From Aeromonas dhakensis (GTDB lineage Bacteria; Pseudomonadota; Gammaproteobacteria; Enterobacterales; Aeromonadaceae): a stretch of DNA of 64,000 bases. The stretch lies in the NCBI RefSeq assembly GCF_000820305.1, contig NZ_CDBH01000046.1, forward strand, positions 1-64,000. The letters run 5' to 3'. The translations under genes were made by a program, and so were the position numbers. Positions 29,680-38,456 of the stretch are shown here, one piece after another. The notes beneath the pieces are model-generated. The model was not told the origin of the DNA, searched no databases, and worked only from the letters and a program-made list of their open reading frames with translations. Each line of letters opens with the position of its first letter. Position 1 is the stretch's first letter.

Positions 29680-31653
29680 TCACGCCTGTGGCAACTGGTA
29701 GCAGCGGGCAAACTCGGCGGGGGGTAGCGGGCGGCTGAACAGGTAGCCCTGCAACCGGTCGCAGCCGGCCTGCACCAGCCACGCCTGCTGCTCTTGCGTC
29801 TCCACCCCTTCGGCGGTGATCTTGATGCCGAGCTCGTGGCCCAGCCCGATGACGGAGCGCACGATGGCGGTGGTGGCCTGGTTGGTGACCAGCTCCTGCG
29901 TGAAGCTTTTGTCGAGCTTGAGGGTCGCCACCTGCAGCCGTGGCAGGTAGGCCAGACTGCAGTAGCCGGTGCCGAAGTCGTCGATGGCGAGTTGAAAGCC
30001 CGCCTCGATCAGGCAGGCCAGGTTGCTCTCTATCTCGTCGGCGTTCTCCATCAGCACCCCTTCGGTGATCTCCAGCTCCAGCTGCCAGGGGGCGAGGCCG
30101 TGACGCTCGATGCAGGCGAAGATCTGCGGGCAGAGCTCGGGATCGCGAAATTGCAGCGGCGACAGGTTGATGGAGAGCACCAGATCCGGCGCATCGGCCT
30201 GCCAGCGGGCCAGCTGGGCGCAGCCCTGCTCCAGCATGTGGCAGCCGAGCAGGCCGATGAGTCCCAGCTCTTCCGCCAGCGGGATGAACTCGTCAGGCGA
30301 GATCATGCCTAGCTCGGGATGGGGCCAGCGGCAGAGCAGCTCGGCCCCGTGCAGCTGGCTGGTGCGGGTGCTGATGATGGGCTGGTAGACGGCGGTCAGC
30401 TGGCCGGACTTGATGGCGAGCGGCAACTGGGCCGCGATGAGCTGGCGACGCTTGAGCTTGGCATCGAGTTCGGGGTCGAACAGGGTGCAGTGCTGCTGTT
30501 GGCGTTTGCCCTGGGCCAAGGCGGCCTCGGCGTGGCTCAGCAGCCGTTCGGCATCGTTGGCCTTGCCGTGGGCGATGCCGAGGAACACCGGGATCTGGAT
30601 CCTGTGCTCTTCCACCTGGTAGGGGACCATCAGCGCCCCCTGCAAACGGCTGCTCCAGTTGGCCAGCGGCTCGTTCAGTTCGGGCAGCAGCATGGCAAAG
30701 TCGTCGGCGGCGACCCGGCACACCAGCGACTGGGGCGGAGCCAGCTGCTGCAGGCGACGGGCCACCTGGCTGAGCAGGCGGTCTGCGACCCGGATGCCGA
30801 AGCGGTCGTTGATCTCGCGAAAGTGTTGCAGGTCGACCAGCACCAGGCTCGCCTTGCGGGCGCCGAGGTGACGGCTGGTCTGCAGAAAGTGGGAGAGCTT
30901 GAGCAGGCCGGTCAGGCTGTCGTAGTGCTGCTCCTGCTGCAACTGGGCCTGGGTGGTGCGCAGCCCGGTGATGTCGCGGCTCAGGGTGAGGATGCCGAGG
31001 GAGTTGCCCTCGTCGTCCGGCACCTCGACCCGGGTCACCTCCAGATGGCGGCCCTGGCCGTTGGCATCCACCAGGCAGTATTCACCCCGTCCCATCGGCA
31101 GCTCGGTAGAGAGACGGTGGGCCACCCGCTGGCCGAGGGCCTCGCTGGCCGCCATCCCCATGAAGTCGAGAAAGGCCTGGTTGCAGTCGATCAACAGCCC
31201 CTGATGGTCTTCCAGCCGGATCGGATCCGGGATGGCGTCCAGCAGGCGGCGTTGCAGCAGCTGTTGCTGGCGAAAGGTCTGCTCCAGCTCCTTGCGCTGA
31301 TCTATCTCGTTGACCATGCCGAACAGGGCCACCGGCTTGCCCTGCTCGTCGTAGAGCGGGATCTTGTGGATCTCCATCCAGCTGGTGGCGTCGCCGTTGC
31401 TGCAGTGCAACTGCTGATAGAGCAGGGGTTTGCCCTCCGCCAGCAGGCGCAGATCCTCTTCCCGAAAGATGTCACCCCAGGGCATGTCGGCGTCCGTCTT
31501 GCCGACGAGATCCGCCGGCAACGGCAGCCCCGCCTGCTCCGTGAAGGCACGGTTGGCAAACAGGTAGCGCCCATCCGTATCCCGGCAGAAGATATTCATG
31601 GGTAGCTGGTCGATGATCTGCTGCAGCAGGGGCAGGGTGAGCAAGGAGTTCAC
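29680..31653 (-). CDS. PAS-PAS-GGDEF-EAL protein, likely c-di-GMP phosphodiesterase
   Basis: About 657 residues, no clear membrane helix. Two PAS domains (MNIFCRDTDGRYLFANRAF; LLDAIPDPIRLEDHQGLLID) are followed by a GGDEF-like domain whose signature is AADDF, so cyclase activity is unlikely, and an EAL domain with ELL in place of EAL but with the metal and catalytic residues kept (SINLSPLQF, EITEG, DDFGTGYCS, LKLDKS, EGVET, LQGYLFSRP). I infer a PAS-sensing phosphodiesterase, with the GGDEF remnant possibly binding GTP. The start is uncertain: I use the GTG at 31653; the ATG at 31599 is the next in-frame option, and the frame is open far upstream. Confidence 0.85.
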   Translation of the reverse strand: MNSLLTLPLLQQIIDQLPMNIFCRDTDGRYLFANRAFTEQAGLPLPADLVGKTDADMPWGDIFREEDLRLLAEGKPLLYQQLHCSNGDATSWMEIHKIPLYDEQGKPVALFGMVNEIDQRKELEQTFRQQQLLQRRLLDAIPDPIRLEDHQGLLIDCNQAFLDFMGMAASEALGQRVAHRLSTELPMGRGEYCLVDANGQGRHLEVTRVEVPDDEGNSLGILTLSRDITGLRTTQAQLQQEQHYDSLTGLLKLSHFLQTSRHLGARKASLVLVDLQHFREINDRFGIRVADRLLSQVARRLQQLAPPQSLVCRVAADDFAMLLPELNEPLANWSSRLQGALMVPYQVEEHRIQIPVFLGIAHGKANDAERLLSHAEAALAQGKRQQQHCTLFDPELDAKLKRRQLIAAQLPLAIKSGQLTAVYQPIISTRTSQLHGAELLCRWPHPELGMISPDEFIPLAEELGLIGLLGCHMLEQGCAQLARWQADAPDLVLSINLSPLQFRDPELCPQIFACIERHGLAPWQLELEITEGVLMENADEIESNLACLIEAGFQLAIDDFGTGYCSLAYLPRLQVATLKLDKSFTQELVTNQATTAIVRSVIGLGHELGIKITAEGVETQEQQAWLVQAGCDRLQGYLFSRPLPPAEFARCYQLPQA

Positions 31654-31824
31654 ACAGACACTCACGGGGGAAATTTCGAGCAAATCTATGATAGCAGGCT
31701 GGTTTTGTAAAGCTTGGGTTAAGGCTGACTCATTTCTGCCGATCCCTGCTGACAGTCTGTGTCGCTGCCGCCATAATAGCCGCCGGTCGGCCGAGGGCCG
31801 GATTATATGGATGAGAGAAGCAGC

Positions 31825-32319
31825 ATGAAAAAGATAGTGGGAGTAGCACTGGCCCTGTTGATGGCCGGTTGTGCCAGCGACAACAATGGCGGCGAGCAGT
31901 ACCGCTATACCCCGCCGGTAGCCAAGGCGACCAACAACACCCAGGAGATGCAGATCCCGGTGGATCTGGTGTGGGCCCGCGCCGAGAAGTGGTTTGGCGA
32001 TCATGGCCTTAACATCGAAAACAGCCAGCGTGGCTCCGGCCTGATGACCGCCAACGTCGAGAATTCGGCCGACGGTCTGGAGTGGCTGGATTGCGGTACC
32101 ATGGGCTCCAAGGTCGCACTGGGCAACCCCAACCTGCAGATCAACCTGATCATCACCCAGAGCGGCAACAACAGCGTGGCCACCGTCAACGTCAAGGGCA
32201 ACACCCAGCTCTACTTCGTCGAGTCCTCCGGTGAGCGGGTACCGGCTCCTTCCATCACCCCGGTGTGCGTCTCCCGCGGCAGCCTGGAGCAGAGCCTGTT
32301 CTCCACCCTCGCCAACTAA
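31825..32319 (+). CDS. Hypothetical lipoprotein
   Basis: A 164-residue protein with lipobox LALLMAGC followed by Ala-Ser, which predicts an outer-membrane lipoprotein. The mature part has a single globular-looking segment (IPVDLVWARAEKWFGDHGL, GSGLMTANVENS, NVKGNTQLYFV), somewhat like the C-terminal modules of BamC/NlpB-type lipoproteins, with cysteines in WLDCGTM and PVCVSRG that could pair. I do not recognise a named family. It stands alone, with a terminator 20 bp after the stop. Confidence 0.8.
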   Translation: MKKIVGVALALLMAGCASDNNGGEQYRYTPPVAKATNNTQEMQIPVDLVWARAEKWFGDHGLNIENSQRGSGLMTANVENSADGLEWLDCGTMGSKVALGNPNLQINLIITQSGNNSVATVNVKGNTQLYFVESSGERVPAPSITPVCVSRGSLEQSLFSTLAN

Positions 32320-32338
32320 GGTTGCGCCGAGTGCCAGC

Positions 32339-32370
32339 AAAAACCCCGTTGCCTGCAACGGGGTTTTTTG
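32339..32370 (+). terminator. Terminator after the hypothetical lipoprotein gene
   Basis: Stem AAACCCCGTTG / CAACGGGGTTT, 4-base loop, then TTTTTT. Confidence 0.9.
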
Positions 32371-32416
32371 TTTCCGGCCTGGTGGAAGGGGCATGCGGGC
32401 CGCTGTTGATAGCCGC

Positions 32417-32443
32417 AAAAACAACCCCCGGCAGGGCCGGGGG
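32417..32443 (-). terminator. Terminator of the 32463-35303 minus-strand gene group
   Basis: Minus-strand stem CCCCCGGC / GCCGGGGG, loop of 3, followed by a T-rich tract, 19 bp after the last stop. Confidence 0.8.
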
Positions 32444-32462
32444 CTGGATAGAGTCGGGTGAC

Positions 32463-32861
32463 TCAGCGGGCGACGTCGCCGTGAAACAGCGTCTGCTCGC
32501 CGGCTTTGAGCACATACCCCTTCCACGGGAAGAGGGTGTAGCCGCTGCCTTGCCACGACCAGTTGCCTTCTGCGCCTTGGCGGGTGAGCAGGTGTTGCTC
32601 GCCGCTCGGCAGGGTCAGCTCGGCCTGGCTCTGATCGGCGTTGAACAGCACGAAGGCGCTGCTGGTCTGGCCGGCATCGGTCGGATTGAGCCGGATGCCC
32701 TGCTCGAACAGCCGCACGCACTGCCTGGTCAGCGCCGACCACTGATAGCCGGCGCTGGCTCGGCAGCCGTGGACATCCTGATCATTGCCGACCAGGTGTT
32801 GTTCCGGGGTACTGCAGGCCGCCAGCAGCAGGGAGGCAGCCATCAGGGTCAAGGTACGCAT
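32463..32861 (-). CDS. Hypothetical small lipoprotein
   Basis: A 132-residue protein with lipobox SLLLAACS. The mature part carries a compact motif HGCRASAGYQWSALTRQC, then VRLFEQGIRL, seen in other small exported proteins of gammaproteobacteria and Bacteroidetes as I recall, and ends LFPWKGYVLKAGEQTLF. Function unknown. It is the last gene of a tight minus-strand run, 2 bp from the next gene, with an AAGGAG site. Confidence 0.82.
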   Translation of the reverse strand: MRTLTLMAASLLLAACSTPEQHLVGNDQDVHGCRASAGYQWSALTRQCVRLFEQGIRLNPTDAGQTSSAFVLFNADQSQAELTLPSGEQHLLTRQGAEGNWSWQGSGYTLFPWKGYVLKAGEQTLFHGDVAR

Positions 32862-32863
32862 GG

Positions 32864-33115
32864 TTACTCCTTGGCATCCCGCTCGATGACGATGTTGGAG
32901 AAGCCCAGCTCCTTGAAGTAGTTCTCTCGGTAATCCTTCACGCTCTTCTTGTCGCGCCGGCATACCTGGGCCAGCTGCTCCTCCATGGCGTGGAAGCTGG
33001 TCAGGTTGATCCCTTCGGCAGCGGCAATGGCATCGTAGATGCTGTTGAACTTGTCGTTGGCGTAGCCGATCTCTTTGGTTTTCTTGCCGTAGGTGTAGGT
33101 AATCTTGAACGCCAT
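32864..33115 (-). CDS. Hypothetical small protein, possibly DUF2960
   Basis: An 83-residue protein (MAFKITYTYGKKTKEIGYAN at the start, IYDAIAAAEGINLTSF, DYRENYFKELGFSNIVIER). The pattern resembles the DUF2960 proteins of Vibrio and Shewanella; the assignment is from memory. It has no signal peptide. It lies between the VF530-like gene (4 bp) and the lipoprotein gene (2 bp), so the three are probably cotranscribed. Confidence 0.78.
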   Translation of the reverse strand: MAFKITYTYGKKTKEIGYANDKFNSIYDAIAAAEGINLTSFHAMEEQLAQVCRRDKKSVKDYRENYFKELGFSNIVIERDAKE

Positions 33116-33119
33116 GGCG

Positions 33120-33371
33120 TTATTCCTTTGCTTTGGCCTGCTTGCGCTGGACGTACAGATAGAGGCTCTCGACCTTTTCCCGCGCCCAGGGAGTTTTTCG
33201 CAAGAATTTCAGGCTGGATTTGATGCTGGGATCCTGGGTAAAGCAGCGGATATTGATCTCCTGCCCCAGTTTCTCCCAGCCGTAGTGTTCGACCAGGGCG
33301 GTGACGATGGCTTCCAGCGTCAGCCCGTGCAGCGGGTTGTTCTTCTGGGAAGAGACGGGCTGATCGCTCAT
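33120..33371 (-). CDS. VF530-type DNA-binding protein (DUF2132)
   Basis: An 83-residue protein carrying the highly conserved core of the VF530 family: [40 protein letters not shown], and [14 protein letters not shown]. Members form a small helical fold reported to bind DNA. The start codon overlaps the psd stop (ATGA), which suggests translational coupling. Confidence 0.88.
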   Translation of the reverse strand: MSDQPVSSQKNNPLHGLTLEAIVTALVEHYGWEKLGQEINIRCFTQDPSIKSSLKFLRKTPWAREKVESLYLYVQRKQAKAKE

Positions 33372-34240
33372 GCCTGCTCCGCCAGCTTGGCAAAGGGCTG
33401 ACCCATGCGGGTGGTGACCCCGTTGGCCAGATGGGGCTCGAAACCGGCCAGCATGCCCGGACCAAACAGGCAGACCACGGTACTGCCCAGCTTGAACAGC
33501 CCCATCTCGGCGCCTTTTTGCAGGGTGATGGCCTCGTCGCCTGTGTAGTCCCAGCGCACCACCTTCTTCTCTTTGGTCGGCGCTATGTTGCCGGCCCAGA
33601 TGGTCTCGATGCTGGCCACGATGGTGGCACCGACCAGCACCAGCGCCATGGGGCCGTGCGGGGTGCGGAAGGTGGCCACCACCCGCTCGTTGCGGGCAAA
33701 CAGGTTGGGCACGTTCTCGGCGGTGAGCGGGTTGACGGAGAAGAGATCCCCTGGCACGAACACCATGCTCTCCAGCACGCCGTCCAGCGGCATGTGGATG
33801 CGGTGATAATCCTTGGGTGCCAGGTAGATGGTGGCGAAGTCGCCATCCTTGAACGGCGCCACCAGATCCTCATAACCGCCCAGCAGCTCGCGGGCGCTGT
33901 AGTCGTGGCCCTTGGCCTGGATGATGCGGCCCTGCTGGATCGGACCGAGCTGGCTGACGGTGCCATCCACCGGCAGGGCCAGGGTCATGGCGTCTTCCAC
34001 CAGGGGGCGAATACCGGGCTTGAGTTCGCGGGTGAAGAACTCGTTGAAGCTCTTGTAGTGGGCAGGGCTCTCGTGCAGCGCCTCGCTCATGTCGACCTGG
34101 TACTGCTTGATAAAGGCCTCGATCACCCTGGTGGTGAGGTTGCCCGCTTCGGCGGCGGCAAGCTTGCCCACCAGGCGGGAGAGGGCGTGTTTGGGCAGAC
34201 AGTATTGACCGGCAATTTTCAGGTTGTCAGTAATGCTCAT
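33368..34240 (-). CDS. psd: Phosphatidylserine decarboxylase proenzyme
   Basis: A 290-residue proenzyme that makes phosphatidylethanolamine at the inner membrane. Conserved blocks: [41 protein letters not shown], and the autocleavage motif LGST in [11 protein letters not shown], where the Ser becomes the pyruvoyl group; alpha and beta chains result. Start uncertain: several ATGs lie close together (34252 to 34240), none with a strong ribosome site. rsgA lies 28 bp upstream, the same rsgA-psd order as in E. coli. Confidence 0.94.
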   Translation of the reverse strand: MSITDNLKIAGQYCLPKHALSRLVGKLAAAEAGNLTTRVIEAFIKQYQVDMSEALHESPAHYKSFNEFFTRELKPGIRPLVEDAMTLALPVDGTVSQLGPIQQGRIIQAKGHDYSARELLGGYEDLVAPFKDGDFATIYLAPKDYHRIHMPLDGVLESMVFVPGDLFSVNPLTAENVPNLFARNERVVATFRTPHGPMALVLVGATIVASIETIWAGNIAPTKEKKVVRWDYTGDEAITLQKGAEMGLFKLGSTVVCLFGPGMLAGFEPHLANGVTTRMGQPFAKLAEQA

Positions 34241-34268
34241 GTTCATCATCAACGTAGGTTAAACAGGG

Positions 34269-35303
34269 TCACAGGCGTGCCTGTTGGCGACCGTGACGGG
34301 CTTCCTGCATGGTTTCCAGGATGCGGTGATAGTTGTGGAAGCGATCGGCGCTGATGGCGCCCGCTTCGACCGCGGCGCGCAGGGCGCAGCCGGGATCGTC
34401 CTTGTGGGTACAGTCGCGGAACTTGCAACCGCCCAGATAATCGCGGAACTCGACGAAGCACCAGGTGATACGGTCGGCCTCCAGATGCCAGAGGGCGAAC
34501 TCGCGGATCCCGGGGGAGTCGATGAGATCGCCGCCGCTCGGGAAGTGGTAGAGCCGCGCCGTGGTGGTGGTGTGCTGGCCGAGCCCCGAGTTCTCGGAGA
34601 TCTCGCCGGTGAGCACATCCAGCCCCGGCATCAGGGCGTTGGTCAGTGACGACTTGCCGACCCCGGACTGGCCGACGAAGATGCTGATCTTGTCGGTCAG
34701 GGCGGCTTTCAGCTCATCGAGCCCTTCGCCGCTCTCGCAGCTCACCAGCAGCACCTCGTAATTGAGCTTGCGGTAGGTTTCGAGCTGGCGCTCGATGCGG
34801 GCGCGGGCGGCATCATCGAGCATGTCGACCTTGTTCAGCACGATGAGGGGGCGGATCTCCACATCCTCGGCGGCCACCAGATAGCGGTCGACGATGTTGG
34901 TGGAGAACTCGGGCATCACCGCCGAGACGATGATGATCTGGTCGATGTTGGCGGCGATGGGTTTGACCCCGTCGTAGAAATCCGGCCGGGTCAGCACCGA
35001 GTGACGCGGGTGCACCGCCTCGATGACGCCGGCGGTCGCGGCATTGAGGCCGGGACGCCATACCACCTTGTCGCCGCACACCAGGCTGCTGATGCTGCTA
35101 CGCCGCAGGTTGCTGCGGTGGATGGTGCCATCGCTAGCCTCGACGTCTGCATGCTGACCAAAACGGCTGATCACCACCCCTTCGATGGCCGGCCCGAACA
35201 GGGTGTCATCCACCTCTGTGGTGTGCTCTTTTTGCAGCCGACGCTCGCGGTTGGCCTGGACGCGCCTTTGTTGACCCAGATTGAGTTTTGCTTTCTTTGC
35301 CAC
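34269..35303 (-). CDS. rsgA: Small ribosomal subunit biogenesis GTPase RsgA
   Basis: A 344-residue circularly permuted GTPase: N-terminal basic tail ([21 protein letters not shown]) and OB fold, then G4 VLNKVDM, G1 [15 protein letters not shown]3 DSPGIREF, and a C-terminal zinc knuckle [14 protein letters not shown]. It helps the 30S subunit mature. The start is a GTG, which places the family's conserved N terminus first. Divergent from orn across 91 bp, as in E. coli. Confidence 0.95.
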   Translation of the reverse strand: MAKKAKLNLGQQRRVQANRERRLQKEHTTEVDDTLFGPAIEGVVISRFGQHADVEASDGTIHRSNLRRSSISSLVCGDKVVWRPGLNAATAGVIEAVHPRHSVLTRPDFYDGVKPIAANIDQIIIVSAVMPEFSTNIVDRYLVAAEDVEIRPLIVLNKVDMLDDAARARIERQLETYRKLNYEVLLVSCESGEGLDELKAALTDKISIFVGQSGVGKSSLTNALMPGLDVLTGEISENSGLGQHTTTTARLYHFPSGGDLIDSPGIREFALWHLEADRITWCFVEFRDYLGGCKFRDCTHKDDPGCALRAAVEAGAISADRFHNYHRILETMQEARHGRQQARL

Positions 35304-35394
35304 TCGATTCGCCAGTTTATGAACAGATCCAAAGCCAGTATGATACATGCAAATTGGCAAAATTCCGCCATTCCTCCCAATAGAGAGAGCAATC

Positions 35395-35940
35395 ATGACA
35401 GTCAGCGCGCAGAACCTGGTATGGATCGACATGGAGATGACGGGCCTTGACCCTGAGGAAAACGTGGTACTGGAGATTGCCACCATCGTCACCGACAAGG
35501 ACCTGAACGTGCTGGCCGAAGGGCCGGTTATCGCCATTCACCAGAGCGACGAAGAGCTGGCCAAGATGGACGACTGGAACGTCAACACCCACACCAAGAG
35601 CGGTCTGGTGGCCCGGGTCAAGGCGAGCCAGCACGACGAGGCGAAAGCCGTCGCCGAGACCCTCGACTTCATTCGCCAGTGGGTGCCGGAGCGCACCAGC
35701 CCGCTGTGCGGCAACAGCATCGGCCAGGATCGCCGCTTCATGGTCAAGCACATGAGCGATCTGGAAGCCTTCTTCCACTATCGCAACGTCGATGTCAGCA
35801 CCATCAAGGAGCTGGTACGCCGCTGGCAGCCGGAGCTGCTGGATCAGTTCAAGAAGAGCGGTACCCACCAGGCGCTGGACGACATCCGCGAATCCATTGC
35901 CGAACTGCAGTTTTACCGCAGCCACGTCTTCAAGATCTGA
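35395..35940 (+). CDS. orn: Oligoribonuclease
   Basis: A 181-residue DEDDh exonuclease, the same length as E. coli Orn. Exo I is [12 protein letters not shown], exo [14 protein letters not shown], exo [14 protein letters not shown]. It degrades di- to penta-ribonucleotides, including pGpG, the product of EAL phosphodiesterases, so it completes c-di-GMP breakdown by the two EAL proteins encoded in this window. Start ATG with AGAGAG site. Confidence 0.96.
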   Translation: MTVSAQNLVWIDMEMTGLDPEENVVLEIATIVTDKDLNVLAEGPVIAIHQSDEELAKMDDWNVNTHTKSGLVARVKASQHDEAKAVAETLDFIRQWVPERTSPLCGNSIGQDRRFMVKHMSDLEAFFHYRNVDVSTIKELVRRWQPELLDQFKKSGTHQALDDIRESIAELQFYRSHVFKI

Positions 35941-36031
35941 CGCCCAGGCAAGGGATTGCCCCGCTCTGGTTGCTAAAATCGACAGTTCGACCAGCTTTTG
36001 AGCGAACGCGCGCAACCAGACAAAAAAGCCC

Positions 36032-36059
36032 TTGCAATTGGAATGACTGCTCTTATAAT
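36032..36059 (+). promoter_or_regulatory. Strong sigma-70 promoter of the tRNA-Gly array
   Basis: TTGCAA, 16 bp, TATAAT, followed by a GC-rich discriminator (TCGGCTCCCG) as in stringently controlled tRNA promoters; about 50 bp before the first tRNA. Confidence 0.8.
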
Positions 36060-36118
36060 TCGGCTCCCGTACAGTAGCGCAAGCAACCAAATGCTGTACG
36101 GCCTGTTTTAAGGTAGTT

Positions 36119-36194
<76 letters not shown>

Positions 36195-36230
36195 AAATCT
36201 GATGATGACACTGGTGCAAACCAGCCCGAT

Positions 36231-36306
<76 letters not shown>

Positions 36307-36338
36307 ATCATCAGCCAGCCTCAAGACAACCTAATGTT

Positions 36339-36414
<76 letters not shown>

Positions 36415-36438
36415 AAAATTTGTAAGTGGTATTCCGAT

Positions 36439-36514
<76 letters not shown>

Positions 36515-36538
36515 ATCACTTGCAGATGACATTCTGTT

Positions 36539-36614
<76 letters not shown>

Positions 36615-36652
36615 AACAGTTTCTAGTAGATATGTGTAAGTGACATTCCGTT

Positions 36653-36728
<76 letters not shown>

Positions 36729-36752
36729 ATCACTTGCAAATGACATCCTGTT

Positions 36753-36828
<76 letters not shown>

Positions 36829-36900
36829 ATCTCTCTTCAAATTCAATCTCTCTCCCCCAAGTTCACGAATCCAGTTGCTCAATACAATCACTGCCACATT

Positions 36901-36969
<69 letters not shown>

Positions 36970-37157
36970 ATCTCTCTTAGAAGTCCTCACCATCCATTTG
37001 AATTGCCCATTACATCGCGCTGCGATGATTTGTCGTATCCGGCGTTCAGCCAGATCAGATCCATGTTTGCTGTACTCGTGTCGTACACAAGGGCGGGAAG
37101 GGCTGTTGCTGCTGCGGGCAGGTTGATGATCGTGGCGGGGAAGGGGAAATGGCAGGC

Positions 37158-37188
37158 AAAAAAATAGGAGGGGCGATGGCTCCTCCTA
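37158..37188 (-). terminator. Terminator of the cold-shock gene
   Basis: Minus-strand stem TAGGAGG / CCTCCTA followed by seven T, 20 bp after the csp stop. Confidence 0.85.
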
Positions 37189-37207
37189 CCGGCTCACTGG
37201 CGCTGGC

Positions 37208-37417
37208 TTAGATAACGGTAACGTTCTCAGCCTGAGGACCTTTTTTGCCCTGGGTCACAGTGAACTGTACTTTTTGACCTTCAGCCAGGGTCTTGAAACC
37301 GGCGCTCTGGATGGAGGAGAAGTGAACGAAAACGTCCGGTCCCTGGGATTGCTCGATGAAGCCAAAACCCTTGGTCTCGTTGAACCATTTTACTTGGCCG
37401 GTGCGAATGTCAGACAT
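37208..37417 (-). CDS. CspA-family cold-shock protein
   Basis: A 69-residue single cold-shock domain with RNP1 KGFGFIEQ and RNP2 VFVHFSSI, ending PQAENVTVI. It binds single-stranded RNA and DNA as an RNA chaperone. Which paralogue (CspA, C, D or E) cannot be settled from sequence. A promoter about 140 bp upstream predicts a long leader, as in cold-inducible csp genes. Confidence 0.93.
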   Translation of the reverse strand: MSDIRTGQVKWFNETKGFGFIEQSQGPDVFVHFSSIQSAGFKTLAEGQKVQFTVTQGKKGPQAENVTVI

Positions 37418-37556
37418 GTGGTAAGTCCTATCTATAACAAAATGAAACTAAGCCTGGTTGGGCAGCATTTGCCTAGAAAGCAGGGGTTGAAGCATGACTG
37501 ACCACGTCAATTTGTCCCAGTAGCATGTAGCACAATCCCTGTCTAAAGCACAAACG

Positions 37557-37584
37557 ATTGTACGTGAGCACGATCCCTTGTCAA
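37557..37584 (-). promoter_or_regulatory. Promoter of the cold-shock gene
   Basis: Minus strand: TTGACA, 16 bp, TACAAT. The predicted transcript has an untranslated leader of about 130 nt before the csp ATG. Confidence 0.6.
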
Positions 37585-37655
37585 TTTGGCACTTTTCATT
37601 TTTTGAGCAAGCTAAAAATATTGTGAAGTCAGTAGCTTGTTTCACGGGAGCCGGT

Positions 37656-37687
37656 CAAAAAAACGGGAGGCGCCAGGCCTCCCGTTT
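37656..37687 (-). terminator. Terminator of the OapA-like gene
   Basis: Minus-strand stem AAACGGGAGGC / GCCTCCCGTTT followed by a T run, 3 bp after the stop. Confidence 0.85.
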
Positions 37688-37689
37688 CA

Positions 37690-38358
37690 TCACTCCTTGA
37701 GGGCGAATCCTTCGCCCTGTCGGTCGTAGCGATAGATGGCCTGACCGTAGGAGCGGATCTCGACCCGCTGGATGCGGCGGGTGTCGTCCACCAGGATGAA
37801 GATGGCGCGACCGGACTGCAGGCGGGTCAGTGGGCGATCCGGCCCTTCGATGGCAATGAGGCGGCTCAGCTCGGCACCTGGCAGCTCGAACTTGCGGAAG
37901 ATGGAGTAGAGGGTTTCACCGGCCTGCACATCGTGTTGCAGCCAGGTGCCGTTGACCTTCTCTTCCACCGGTTTGGCCGCGGCGGGGGCATTGCCGCTGG
38001 CGCCGTTGCCCACGGTGAGGGCCTGGGCCGGTACGGCGATGGGCACCGTCAGCGAACCGGACGGCGCCGCCTTGGGTTCGGTCGGGGCGGGTTCCCAGGC
38101 CAGTACCAGCAGCCAGAGCGGGATCAGGATCAGCAGCCCTATGGTGTGCTTGCGGGGCAGCGGGCTGGCCAGTTTGAACTTGCCAGTCCTGGGTTCCTGG
38201 CCGCGTTGGCCAAGTCCGCTCATGCCCTGGCCGATGCGTTGGCGCAGGGGCAGGGTAGCGGCATTGATACGATGGAGCAGGGATCCTTGTGATTCGTCTT
38301 GGCGACGCTGCTGGGCTCGTCTGTTGTGGCCACGGGGGCGACGGTCCGGGGTGGGCAC
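37690..38358 (-). CDS. OapA-family protein with LysM-like domain
   Basis: A 222-residue bitopic protein: basic cytoplasmic N terminus, one transmembrane helix (HTIGLLILIPLWLLVLAW, ~residues 71-88), a Pro/Ala-rich linker and a C-terminal LysM-like OapA domain (VQAGETLYSIFRKFELPGAE, SGRAIFILVDDTRRIQRVEI). It resembles E. coli YtfB and Haemophilus OapA, which bind glycans and localise to the division site. The start is a GTG with a GAGAGG site; a nearby ATG is out of frame. Confidence 0.83.
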   Translation of the reverse strand: MPTPDRRPRGHNRRAQQRRQDESQGSLLHRINAATLPLRQRIGQGMSGLGQRGQEPRTGKFKLASPLPRKHTIGLLILIPLWLLVLAWEPAPTEPKAAPSGSLTVPIAVPAQALTVGNGASGNAPAAAKPVEEKVNGTWLQHDVQAGETLYSIFRKFELPGAELSRLIAIEGPDRPLTRLQSGRAIFILVDDTRRIQRVEIRSYGQAIYRYDRQGEGFALKE

Positions 38359-38456
38359 GGCATTTACCTCTCACTACATTGCCTGCCATCAGGCAAATTC
38401 GTGCCTATGGTAAACGGACTCGCCCCCGAGGGGGAGAGTCCTGACCGTGAAAATTA

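Noticed and set aside
38416..38443. Hairpin after the chemoreceptor gene as an intrinsic terminator
   Set aside because: The stem is interrupted and no T run follows on the minus strand.
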